Assembly (NCBI RefSeq): GCF_014205015.1 | Contig: NZ_JACHMO010000001.1 | Coordinates: 1 to 64,000, forward strand | Length of the DNA: 64,000 nucleotides | Direction of reading: 5' to 3' | Source: Saccharothrix ecbatanensis | GTDB taxonomy: Bacteria; Actinomycetota; Actinomycetes; Mycobacteriales; Pseudonocardiaceae | Shown: positions 35,277-42,964 of the stretch, in pieces | Position numbering within the stretch: position 1 is the stretch's first letter | Layout: each line of letters starts with the position of its first letter | Position numbers and translations under genes: made by a program | The notes under the pieces: generated by a model | The model's input: the letters and a program-made list of their open reading frames with translations, nothing else | What the model was told of the DNA's origin: nothing | Database searches by the model: none

Positions 35277-36125
35277 CTACCGGTGGTCGCCGGCCGCCTT
35301 GTCCCGCGTCGGGCGGACCGCGAGGTTGAGCCCCTGCCGCATGAGCGAGCGCTGGGCGAGGGTGACGTCGGTGCGAGTCCCGGTCGCGATGGCCACGTCC
35401 GAGCGGTTCATCGCGGAGAAGAGCAGTTCCGACGCGCGCCCGAAGGTCATCCCGGGGAACGAGTCGAGCAGCGCACCCACCAGGTTGTCGTAGGACAGGT
35501 CGTACGGTGAGTACCTGAGGTAGGTGGAGTACGCGCGCTCGCCCGGTCCGGAGACCTGCCACGGTTCGGGTGTCCCGAGCGACCAGAAGTAGGACTGCGG
35601 GTCGTTCCAGATGGGCGCGACGTGCTCCATGATCACGTCCGGGTTCCGGAGTTCTTCGGGCAGCAGGGTGCCGCCCGAGAACGCCTGCGGCGTGTCGTGG
35701 TCGCTCGTGATCCTCGTCGCGGCCGCCGAGCACCGCGGGCAGCCGGTGTCGAACCCGCCCAGTTGCAGCCGGAACTCGAAGTCGCTGTCCGGGGCGTGGA
35801 CCATGTTCCGGAACGCGCCCCGGGAGTAGTCGTTGCGGATCCGGGCCTTGGCCAGCAACGCCGCCTGGTGGGCGTGGTGTTCGGTCTCGACGAGGAGGAG
35901 CTCGACCGGCTTGCCGGCGAACCACAGTTCGAAGACCACGTGTTCGAGCGGGTGCAGGTCCTTGCGGAGGTCGGACCAGCCGAGCTCGAAGTGCCTGGGC
36001 TGTGCGATGAACTCGTGTTGGCAGACGACGTTGAGGCCGGCATCCTTGACCGATTCGTAGATCTCGCTCCGCAAGCCGCACTCGATGGCCTCGGGTTTGA
36101 TCAGTAAATATGATTGGCTGGTCAT
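35277..36125 (-). CDS. Nucleoside-diphosphate-kinase-like protein with extra C-terminal domain
   Basis: From ATG 36125 (ggagacc upstream) the product is 282 residues, twice the usual NDK length. Residues 1-130 follow NDK: YLLIKPEAIECGLRSEIYES (phosphate-binding Lys), IRNDYSRGAFRNMVHAPDSD, which keeps the phospho-histidine position (usual NxxHGSDS). Residues about 130-282 are not NDK; they hold a CPRC pair (TGCPRCSAAATRITSD), a Trp/Tyr-rich middle (YFWSLGTPEPWQVSGPGERA) and a basic tail. It could move phosphate onto a biosynthetic intermediate or nucleotide sugar. A terminator separates it from hisS upstream. Confidence 0.72.
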   Translation of the reverse strand: MTSQSYLLIKPEAIECGLRSEIYESVKDAGLNVVCQHEFIAQPRHFELGWSDLRKDLHPLEHVVFELWFAGKPVELLLVETEHHAHQAALLAKARIRNDYSRGAFRNMVHAPDSDFEFRLQLGGFDTGCPRCSAAATRITSDHDTPQAFSGGTLLPEELRNPDVIMEHVAPIWNDPQSYFWSLGTPEPWQVSGPGERAYSTYLRYSPYDLSYDNLVGALLDSFPGMTFGRASELLFSAMNRSDVAIATGTRTDVTLAQRSLMRQGLNLAVRPTRDKAAGDHR

Positions 36126-36502
36126 ACGGAATGGTCTCCGTCCGAGTGGGGTCATCGGTCGAGGCGCGCTGAGGTGAAGCCGCGCCAATCCATTGCGCAA
36201 TAGGCGTTCAGTGGTGCTCGACCGCTCAGCAGATTCGGATCGTCGGGGTTTGATACCCCTGATTCGGAATCAGCGCCGTTCGACGACCGTCGACGGTCGG
36301 TGGCGAAGAAAGGGCCGTGAATACTTACCGCACTGCGTCTTCACCGGCGTGGTATCGCCAAGTCGAGAGTACCGCAAACGGTGACGGAGGAAAAGGATTG
36401 ACTTGTTGGAATTTCACTGCGGAACGCATGTGGTTCCGCTCCTGCTTGTTGTTCGGCTCTTGCTTGTCGTTCCGCTCTTGCTGCGATGACCGCCGGTGCC
36501 GT
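36126..36502. other. Intergenic region between the hisS-type and NDK-like genes
   Basis: The GC content is lower than in the neighbours. It contains an 18-bp imperfect tandem repeat (36434-36485) and, towards the NDK-like gene, should carry a promoter, because a hairpin lies upstream. I see no coding sequence. Confidence 0.5.
36434..36485. repeat. 18-bp imperfect tandem repeat, nearly three copies
   Basis: Units ttccgctcctgcttgttg, ttcggctcttgcttgtcg and ttccgctcttgctgcg follow one another directly. No gene covers them. They lie just beyond the hairpin that follows the HisRS gene. Confidence 0.75.
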
Positions 36503-36535
36503 GGCCTGCCCGTGGTTCGACACCACGGGCAGGCC
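36503..36535 (-). terminator. Hairpin terminator after the HisRS gene
   Basis: ggcctgcccgtgg (36503-36515) and ccacgggcaggcc (36523-36535) form a perfect 13-bp stem with a 7-nt loop, 44 bp past the stop of the HisRS-type gene. It divides the long leftward gene array into at least two transcription units. Confidence 0.82.
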
Positions 36536-36579
36536 CGACCGCATCCGACGCGATCGCTACCGCGAACCGGTCGAGTTCG

Positions 36580-37875
36580 TCACGCGGGTTGCAGCGCTGC
36601 CTTCACCCGCTGCGTGAACTCGGCGACGGGGACCTCGACCTGCTCCTGGGCGACCAGGTCGCGAACGATCACCACGTCCCGCTCCCATTCCCGAACGCCG
36701 ACGATCACCGCGACCCGCGCGCCGTCCTGGCTGGCGCGGACGAGTTCTTTGCCCAGTTTGCGCGGCTCGATCGGCACGGAGGTCCGCACGCCTTCCTGGC
36801 GCAGCCGACGTGCGAGTTCCCGGCACTCCGGCATGAGGGAGTCGTCGATCGGCACGACCGCCGCGTCCACCTCCGCGCCCGGCTGCGGGCGCAGCCCGTG
36901 CACGCTGAGGAAGTCGTGCAGCGTCACGTCGCCCATGCCGAAGCCGATGCCCGGGATCCGCTGCGTGGTGAACAAGCCCGCCAGGTCGCTGTACCGCCCA
37001 CCTCCGAAGAGCGACCTCGTGTTGTCGGGGTGGAGGTCGAACACCTCGAACACGGTGCCGGTGTAGTACTGCAGGCCACGCACGATGAACGGGTCGAACT
37101 TGACCAGGTCCTTGGCCTCGCCCTTGAGCACCGTCGCCAGGTTGGACCGGCTCAGCGCGTCCGGCGAGATCTCGCCCAGCACGTCCTGGCCGCTCTGGAG
37201 CACCTCCTCCAGGCGGTGGAACTGCTTGTCGTCGATCCCGAGCTCCTCGGCGTCGGCGACGAGCCGCTCGCGGGGGACCTTCGCCCACCGGTCGATGAGC
37301 GAGGACGCCGGGGCGAGCTTCTCCCGTTCCACGCCGACGATGTCGATCAGGATGCTCTCCAGGATCACCCTGTCACTGGCGCGCAACACCCACATGTCCT
37401 TGGTGGCGCCCAGCGCGGACATCATGTCGTGGATGAGCTCGAAGATCTCGATCTCGCAGTTCGGGCTGTCCGAACCGAAGACGTCGACGTTGATCTGCCA
37501 GTGCTCGCGCAGCCGCCCGCGCTGCGGCCGCTCGTAGCGGTGGCAGTTCACGTTGCAGTACCAGCGCACCGGGAACTGGAGCTTCCCCGCGTTCCCGGCG
37601 ATCATCCGAGCGGCCGAGGGGGTCATCTCGGGGCGCAGCGCCAGCCGTCGTCCACCGCGGTCCACGAGCGAGTACAGCTGCTGGTCCGCGATTTCCTGGC
37701 CGGACTTGGCCTCATAGATCTCGGCGGGTTCCAGAATTGGGCCGTCGTAACGGGCGTAGCCGTACTTCTCGATTGTTTCGAACAGGCGATGGAAGACCTG
37801 CTGCCGCACGGAAACCTCCGCTGGCAAGAAATCCCGCGTGCCCCGATAAGGCACGGTTGGCAGCAGCTGGCTCAC
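36580..37875 (-). CDS. Histidyl-tRNA synthetase paralogue in the cluster
   Basis: The product is 431 residues from GTG 37875 (aagggg 6 nt upstream). The class II fold is complete: PYRGTRDFLPAEVSVRQ, LALRPEMTPSAARM, motif 2 RYERPQRGRLREHWQINVDV, motif 3 GFGMGDVTLHDFL, and a C-terminal anticodon-binding-like domain (VDAAVVPIDDSLMPECRELA onward). The RPEMTP form is of the archaeal/eukaryotic kind rather than the common bacterial RPEGT. Two signature spots deviate: RGLQYY for RGLDYY and GGGRYSDL for GGRYDGL. It may supply resistance or activate a His-like building block. It has its own promoter-like -10 upstream. Confidence 0.85.
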   Translation of the reverse strand: MSQLLPTVPYRGTRDFLPAEVSVRQQVFHRLFETIEKYGYARYDGPILEPAEIYEAKSGQEIADQQLYSLVDRGGRRLALRPEMTPSAARMIAGNAGKLQFPVRWYCNVNCHRYERPQRGRLREHWQINVDVFGSDSPNCEIEIFELIHDMMSALGATKDMWVLRASDRVILESILIDIVGVEREKLAPASSLIDRWAKVPRERLVADAEELGIDDKQFHRLEEVLQSGQDVLGEISPDALSRSNLATVLKGEAKDLVKFDPFIVRGLQYYTGTVFEVFDLHPDNTRSLFGGGRYSDLAGLFTTQRIPGIGFGMGDVTLHDFLSVHGLRPQPGAEVDAAVVPIDDSLMPECRELARRLRQEGVRTSVPIEPRKLGKELVRASQDGARVAVIVGVREWERDVVIVRDLVAQEQVEVPVAEFTQRVKAALQPA

Positions 37876-38204
37876 AATTTGCCCCTTCTATCGAACCTGA
37901 TTAGCCCATTCGATTATAACATAACGCATATGCAGTGGATCACCGGGTTCCGCGGAAAGCGAGGCGGGTGCCCGGCCCATCCGGTGACCCGGCTTTCGGT
38001 CGACTGGACCCCGTCGGTGGTGGAGCGTGGAACCAGGTCGTGGAAAGCGAGCCGCAGTCCGACGTCTCGTTGTTAATACCCGGCCCGGCGGGTCAGGTCG
38101 GTGCGAGGAAATGTCGAGCCGGCGACCTTGCGCCGGGTGCGGCACTGCAATGCAGTGTCGAACGGGGTGTTGCGGTTGTGCCCGCGGTACGAGAGGGGGC
38201 ATGG
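37876..38204. other. Intergenic region between ligase and HisRS genes
   Basis: About 330 bp. The left 60 bp are AT-rich and carry the -10 element above. The remainder (37945-38204) shows no gene and no clear hairpin. Confidence 0.5.
37913..37942 (-). promoter_or_regulatory. Promoter-like -10 element before the HisRS gene
   Basis: Read on the minus strand, a perfect TATAAT (37918-37913) lies 37 bp upstream of the GTG in an unusually AT-rich patch. The -35 region (gatcca/tgatcc at 37936-37942) is a poor match. This supports a separate transcript for the HisRS gene. Confidence 0.5.
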
Positions 38205-39731
38205 CTACGAGTCCTTCCGTTCCAGCGCTCGGGCGCGAACCCAGTTGGTCAGCCACGCGCGGTCGGCCTTGCCGGTCGTGCCGGTGGGGATCTCGTCCAG
38301 GAAGTGGATGGCATCGGGCACCTTGTACCGCTCGACGCGTTCCGACAGCCACTGGCGCAGGTCGTCCGGGGTGCTCGTCGAAGTACCCGTCGGCACGACC
38401 ACCGCGTGCAGCCGTTCGCCGAGCACCGGATCCGGGACGCCGCAAGTGATCGCCGTCGCCACACCGGGGTTCTCCTCCAACGCGTGCTCCACCTCGGTGG
38501 GCATGATCTTGTTGGCGCCCTTGACGATCACGGTGTTGGCCCGACCCCTGATGGCGATGCGCCCCTCGGGGAGGCATTCCACGAGATCGCCCGTGACGAA
38601 GTACCCCGTCCCGATCGCGTTCCTCGTCAGCTCCGGATCGCCGAGGTAGCCCCGCAACACCCCGGCACTGCGCACCCAGAGAGTTCCCTGATCGCCCGCG
38701 GCGGGCACGCGCCCGGGTGAGCCGAGGTGCCACCGCACACCGGAAAGCGCCCGACCCACGGAATCGGAATGCGCGTCGTACTCGTCCGCGGGAAGGAGGA
38801 ACTCCGGTGCGCTGGTCTCCGTCAGGCCGTAGATGACCGCGATCCCGCTGTGCGGCAACAGCCGCCGGTACTTCTTCCCCAGTTCGGGGGTCAGCAGCTC
38901 ACCACCAACGATGATCTTCCCGGGGGAGCCCACGTCGTGCAGCGCCTCGCGCACACCGCGGTCGTCCAGCAGCGGCAGCAACCGGCGGAGCATGGTGGGC
39001 ACCATCGCCGCCCTGGCCACGGGCGCCGCGGTGAAGGCCGTGACCACGTCCTCCGGCGAGAAGCGTTCGAACAACCGCATCGAACCGCCGGTGCCGAGGG
39101 TCAGCAGCAGGTCCCATTGGCAGAACGAGAAGCTCGACCGCAATAGGGCGACGGCGTGTTCCTCCGGTCTGTAGTCCAGCACCTCCTGCAACATCGGGAG
39201 CTTGGCCAGGAGGTTGTCGTGCCCCAGGACGACTCCCTTGGGTTGCCCGGTCGAGCCGGACGTGAAGAGCGTCAGCGCCGCGCCGTGGAGCAGTGGATCC
39301 CGTGCGCCGTCCGGCGCCGGCAGCACCACGAGACCACCGGGGGCTGTTCGGCCCGACGAGGTGAGGTCCGCGCGGGACGTGGCCAGGTCGCCGAGGCTCA
39401 ACAAGGTCGCCTTCGTCCGGGCGGCCGCCTTGGCCACCACCGGTGGCGGCACCGACGCGTCCAGCGGCACGGCGCACCGGCCGGCACTCCAGGCTGCGAA
39501 CAGGCGGACCACGCTGTCGACCCGGTTGGCCATGAGCACGACCACCGGCCCGTCGTCCGCGGCGGCGCGGAGGTGCGCGGCGCCTTCGGCCACGGCCGCG
39601 TCCAACTCGGCGTAGGTGAGCGTGCGCCGGCCGTCGGACAAGGCGGTGCGCCCACCGTGGGCCCGGCACGCGAGCGAGAGGAACTCGGCGAGATCGGTCG
39701 CGCCCGCCGTCACGTCGAGGTGCGTCGTCAC
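38205..39731 (-). CDS. AMP-forming acyl/aminoacyl ligase (ANL family)
   Basis: The product is 508 residues. Core motifs: LTLFTSGSTGQPKGVVLGHD (A3), YGLTETSAPEF (A5), GYFVTGDLVE (A7), GRANTVIVKGANKIMPTEVE (A8) and the catalytic Lys in PTGTTGKADRAWL (A10). It has the length of a free-standing ligase with no carrier domain. The substrate is unknown; it sits between the hexapeptide acyltransferase (4-bp overlap) and the HisRS gene. It may activate an acid for amide formation. Confidence 0.9.
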   Translation of the reverse strand: MTTHLDVTAGATDLAEFLSLACRAHGGRTALSDGRRTLTYAELDAAVAEGAAHLRAAADDGPVVVLMANRVDSVVRLFAAWSAGRCAVPLDASVPPPVVAKAAARTKATLLSLGDLATSRADLTSSGRTAPGGLVVLPAPDGARDPLLHGAALTLFTSGSTGQPKGVVLGHDNLLAKLPMLQEVLDYRPEEHAVALLRSSFSFCQWDLLLTLGTGGSMRLFERFSPEDVVTAFTAAPVARAAMVPTMLRRLLPLLDDRGVREALHDVGSPGKIIVGGELLTPELGKKYRRLLPHSGIAVIYGLTETSAPEFLLPADEYDAHSDSVGRALSGVRWHLGSPGRVPAAGDQGTLWVRSAGVLRGYLGDPELTRNAIGTGYFVTGDLVECLPEGRIAIRGRANTVIVKGANKIMPTEVEHALEENPGVATAITCGVPDPVLGERLHAVVVPTGTSTSTPDDLRQWLSERVERYKVPDAIHFLDEIPTGTTGKADRAWLTNWVRARALERKDS

Positions 39732-40894
39732 GCGTGCACCCCCTCGGTCGCTGCGGTGAGCGCGCGGAACGCGGCGGGCACGATGCTGCTGAACGTGCGC
39801 TCGTCACCGCACGGCATGGTGCGGCGGCGCAGGTGGTCCCGCAGGTCTTCGACCAGCTCGTCCGTCGGTCCGGAGAAGAGCCGCCGCCGGACGACGAAAA
39901 ACGGGGTGTCGCCCGGCTCCGGGTCGGGCTTGCCGTCGACGGCGACCACGATGCGGTCACCCCGCTCATCGGGTCCGGCCGTCGCCACCTCGGCCGCGTC
40001 ACCCCGGAGCTCGACGAACCTTGCGCGGCCGGCGTGCTGCACGACCACGCCGTCGTCCACGAGGTCGGCTTGGACCCCCTTCCAGCGCAGCTCCCGGTGC
40101 CAGGACCGCAGTGCCTCCCGCACCGCGTCGAGCGCCTGTTCGTCGGACAGCACCGGCTGGTCGAAGGTGGTCTTCTCCTTGGCCGGAACTCCCGCGAGCA
40201 GCCGGCGTGCGGGGAAGGACCGGGTCACGACGGCGCCGGACGCGACGATGCACTCCTCGCCGATGTCTGCGCCCGGCATGACCGAGCAGTGGTACCCGAG
40301 CCAGACGCGATCGCCGATGGAGACCGGCGTGAAAGCCGTGTGGTAGCCGTCGAGCACGCTGTGGGCGAAGTGGTAGCCGTGCGTCCAGAGGCTGACGTAA
40401 CCACCGGAGCCGACGTCGGACCCGAGGGTGATCTCGCAGTTCGCGTTGAGGATGTTGTGCGGCCCGATCGAGACCCGGTCGCCGATGCGGACCACCGCGG
40501 TGGACTCCAGCGTGCCGCCGTACCCGACCACGGTGTGCGGTCCGAGGTAGAGGAGCCGACCGGCGTCGAAGGACCTCGCCACCACGTCGACGCCGGCGCA
40601 GACCCGGGCCGCGTCGCCGACGCGGAAGCTGTCCGCGCACAGGACCCTGACCCCGCCGGCGATCTCGCTCCCGGCTCCGATGGAGATCGTGCCGGCCCGC
40701 AGGTCGCTGTCGGCGCCGATCCGGACATCACGACCGAGGTGCACGGTCTCACCGACGAGGTGGACGCCGTCCCCTATTCGGACACCGGGTTCCACCCGCA
40801 AGTCGTGGGCGTGGACGACGACGCCGTTCCCGACATCGCAGTGGTCGGGGAGGACTGCGCGGGGAATGGTGCCTGCCCGCGTGGCTTCAGACAT
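39728..40894 (-). CDS. Left-handed beta-helix acyltransferase with extra C-terminal domain
   Basis: From ATG 40894 (agaaggg 5 nt upstream) the product is 388 residues. Residues about 15-235 are hexapeptide repeats (VRIGDGVHLVGETVHLGRDV to EECIVASGAVVTRSFPARRL, LAGVPAKEK) with a His in SLWTHGYHFAHS, as in WbpD/VioB-type nucleotide-sugar N-acyltransferases. Residues about 240-388 form an additional domain of unknown role (RSWHRELRWKGVQADLVDDG). Beside the DegT aminotransferase it probably acylates the new amino group of a sugar nucleotide. It overlaps the ligase gene by 4 bp. Confidence 0.87.
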   Translation of the reverse strand: MSEATRAGTIPRAVLPDHCDVGNGVVVHAHDLRVEPGVRIGDGVHLVGETVHLGRDVRIGADSDLRAGTISIGAGSEIAGGVRVLCADSFRVGDAARVCAGVDVVARSFDAGRLLYLGPHTVVGYGGTLESTAVVRIGDRVSIGPHNILNANCEITLGSDVGSGGYVSLWTHGYHFAHSVLDGYHTAFTPVSIGDRVWLGYHCSVMPGADIGEECIVASGAVVTRSFPARRLLAGVPAKEKTTFDQPVLSDEQALDAVREALRSWHRELRWKGVQADLVDDGVVVQHAGRARFVELRGDAAEVATAGPDERGDRIVVAVDGKPDPEPGDTPFFVVRRRLFSGPTDELVEDLRDHLRRRTMPCGDERTFSSIVPAAFRALTAATEGVHA

Positions 40895-40937
40895 GGGAAC
40901 CCTTCTTCTGCGTAGGTGGCGGAGGGTGTCGTCGCGG

Positions 40938-42014
40938 TCAGGACGGCAGCGCCGCGAGGGCATCGCAGATCCGCCGCACCGCGTCGTCGGACATGCTCGG
41001 GTGGAGGGGGAGTGACAAGGTCCTCGTCACAGCCGCTTCGGCGGACGGGAACCCGCGCGGGTCGAGGCCGAGTTCGCGGTGCAGCAGCGCTTCACCCTGG
41101 ATCAGCCTGCTGGCGTCGATCCGTCGTTGCCGGAAGTGGCGGTGGAGGCGCTCGCGTTCGGCTTCGTCGGCGCACCGGAGCACGAACCGGTAGACCACGC
41201 GCTCCGCGTCGGGCAGCCCGATCGGCGCGAGCCGGGCTGGGCAGGCGGACAGGAACTGGTCGGCGATCCACGCGCGCCGGGCGCGAACGCCGTCGAGCCG
41301 GGCCAACTGGGAGCGGGCCAACGCCGCGTGCACGTCGGAGAGGGTGAGCACCAGTCGCGGCCACCGCCGGCTGCGGAACCCCGCCTCGGTGTAGCGGTGC
41401 ATCCGCGCCGCGGCGTCGGGGTCTGCGGTCCAGCAGAAGCCACCGGTGGCGCCGGTGATCACCTTCGTCGCGTAGAGGGAGGACACGGCGATCTCGCCGA
41501 AGTTCCCGTGCTGTCCGTACGGGCCGTTCGTGCCGAAGGACTGGCAGCAGTCCTCCACCAACCTGGCGGAGTGCTGCCGCAGGTCGGGAAGTGGCGCGGT
41601 CGCGCCGTAGGTGTGCACGACGATCGCGGCGTCCACCGGGCCGAACCGGCGGCTCACGTCCGCCAGCGACTGCGGCGACATGGTCAGGTCGTCCGGGTCG
41701 ACGTCCACGACCAGTGGGTGGCAGCCGGCGAGCCGCACGGCGTCGAGCAGGGCGACGCAGGAGTAGGTGGGCACGGCGACGGACGCGCCCTCCGGCAGGT
41801 CCAGCCCCACCATCGACAGGAAGAGCGCGAGCGTCCCCGACGTGGTGGCCACCGCCGCACCGCCGCCGAAGTGCCCGGTCAGGTCGGCCTCGAACCGCCG
41901 GCGTTCAGGTCCCGGCGCGATCCACCCCGAGCGCAGCACCCGGTCCACCGCGGCCCGGTCCTCGTCGGTGATCAGCGGTGCGTTGTGGTCGATCGACGCC
42001 GCCGTTTCGATCAT
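40938..42014 (-). CDS. DegT/DnrJ/EryC1 family PLP aminotransferase
   Basis: From ATG 42014 the product is 358 residues; it overlaps the TIM-barrel gene by 4 bp (ATGA). The PLP Lys is in SSLYATKVITGATGG (about K184), with Asp in RLVEDCCQSFG and TSGTLALFLSMVGL near the phosphate-binding site. Such enzymes transfer the amino group of Glu or Gln to a keto sugar nucleotide (for example WbpE). The longer open frame upstream of 42014 is not used. Confidence 0.92.
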   Translation of the reverse strand: MIETAASIDHNAPLITDEDRAAVDRVLRSGWIAPGPERRRFEADLTGHFGGGAAVATTSGTLALFLSMVGLDLPEGASVAVPTYSCVALLDAVRLAGCHPLVVDVDPDDLTMSPQSLADVSRRFGPVDAAIVVHTYGATAPLPDLRQHSARLVEDCCQSFGTNGPYGQHGNFGEIAVSSLYATKVITGATGGFCWTADPDAAARMHRYTEAGFRSRRWPRLVLTLSDVHAALARSQLARLDGVRARRAWIADQFLSACPARLAPIGLPDAERVVYRFVLRCADEAERERLHRHFRQRRIDASRLIQGEALLHRELGLDPRGFPSAEAAVTRTLSLPLHPSMSDDAVRRICDALAALPS

Positions 42015-42826
42015 CTGCGGTTCTCCTCGAGGTGTGGCGCGGCGACCTGGCGCAACCAGTCGAGGGTCGCGTGGTCCGGTGCGACCCGGTCGGACGACTC
42101 GTGCTCCAGCACCACCGCGGCCGGCCGGCAGGTGCGGATCACGTGAGCGATCACCTCGTGCGGCACCGCGGGCGCACGCCCGTGGCCCGGCGCCGGGTAC
42201 GGGTGGTGCCCCGGCACGTCGGGGTCGGTGTCGTACAGGTGCACCGACTTGATGCGGTCGCCGACGAGGTCGGCGAAGGCGAGCACCTCGTCCGGGCCGG
42301 CGCGCAGGAACGCGTGGCCGACGTCGAGGCACAGCCCGAGGTCGGGCCACCCGTCGAGGACCTTCGCGTACTGCTCGGCACTGGAGCAGTGGGTGTTCGG
42401 CGTCAGGTTCTCCAGTAGCACCGTCACGCCGTGCTCGCGCGCGAGCACGGCGGCGAAGTCGAGGAACGGTCCGGCGAACCGGTCGAATGCGTCGGCCGGG
42501 TGCGGCGGGTAGGGCGTCGGGAAGTGCACGACGACGTGTTGCGCGGCGAGTTCGGCCGCGCAGCGGACGGTCGCCTCCATCGCCACGGCTGCCGCCTCGG
42601 CCTCGTCCGGGTCCGGCCCGGTCGGGCAGTACCGCGTGATGCCGGTCGGGTGCGGTGTCGGCGTGTGCAGGGCGGGCACGATCCCGTTGTCCGCGCAGAA
42701 CTCGCTGATCACCGGTATCGCCGCCGGGGGATAGGTGTAGAACTCGACGATCTGCGGCCCGTACTCGAGCAGGCCGTCGAAATTCGCCTTGTCGACGAGG
42801 ACGCTTGTGGACACACCGAGCATCAC
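42011..42826 (-). CDS. TIM-barrel sugar isomerase/epimerase-like protein (AP_endonuc_2)
   Basis: The product is 271 residues; the start is ATG 42823 or GTG 42826, with ggaggg just upstream. Metal-ligand positions of the xylose isomerase-like barrel are present: Glu in LLENLTPNTH, Asp/His in LGLCLDVGHAF, His in SVHLYDTDPD and Glu in VVLEHES. It would isomerise or epimerise a sugar or sugar-derived intermediate. It is translationally coupled to the DegT aminotransferase, so the two steps are probably linked. Confidence 0.85.
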   Translation of the reverse strand: MMLGVSTSVLVDKANFDGLLEYGPQIVEFYTYPPAAIPVISEFCADNGIVPALHTPTPHPTGITRYCPTGPDPDEAEAAAVAMEATVRCAAELAAQHVVVHFPTPYPPHPADAFDRFAGPFLDFAAVLAREHGVTVLLENLTPNTHCSSAEQYAKVLDGWPDLGLCLDVGHAFLRAGPDEVLAFADLVGDRIKSVHLYDTDPDVPGHHPYPAPGHGRAPAVPHEVIAHVIRTCRPAAVVLEHESSDRVAPDHATLDWLRQVAAPHLEENRR

Positions 42827-42964
42827 GGACCCTCCCCGGAGTCGGAACGCGCGATTTTCGAGGACGTCGACGCCGGTGCGCGCCGGCCCGCAGCGGACGA
42901 CCGAGGAAGCCGCCGCGGAACGCAGGCGGCGGTGCCGCGCAACCCGCGCGCCTCGACCCGCTGA

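Noticed and set aside
36434..36485. CRISPR-like repeats
   Set aside because: The units are directly adjacent with no spacers, only three imperfect copies, and no cas genes.
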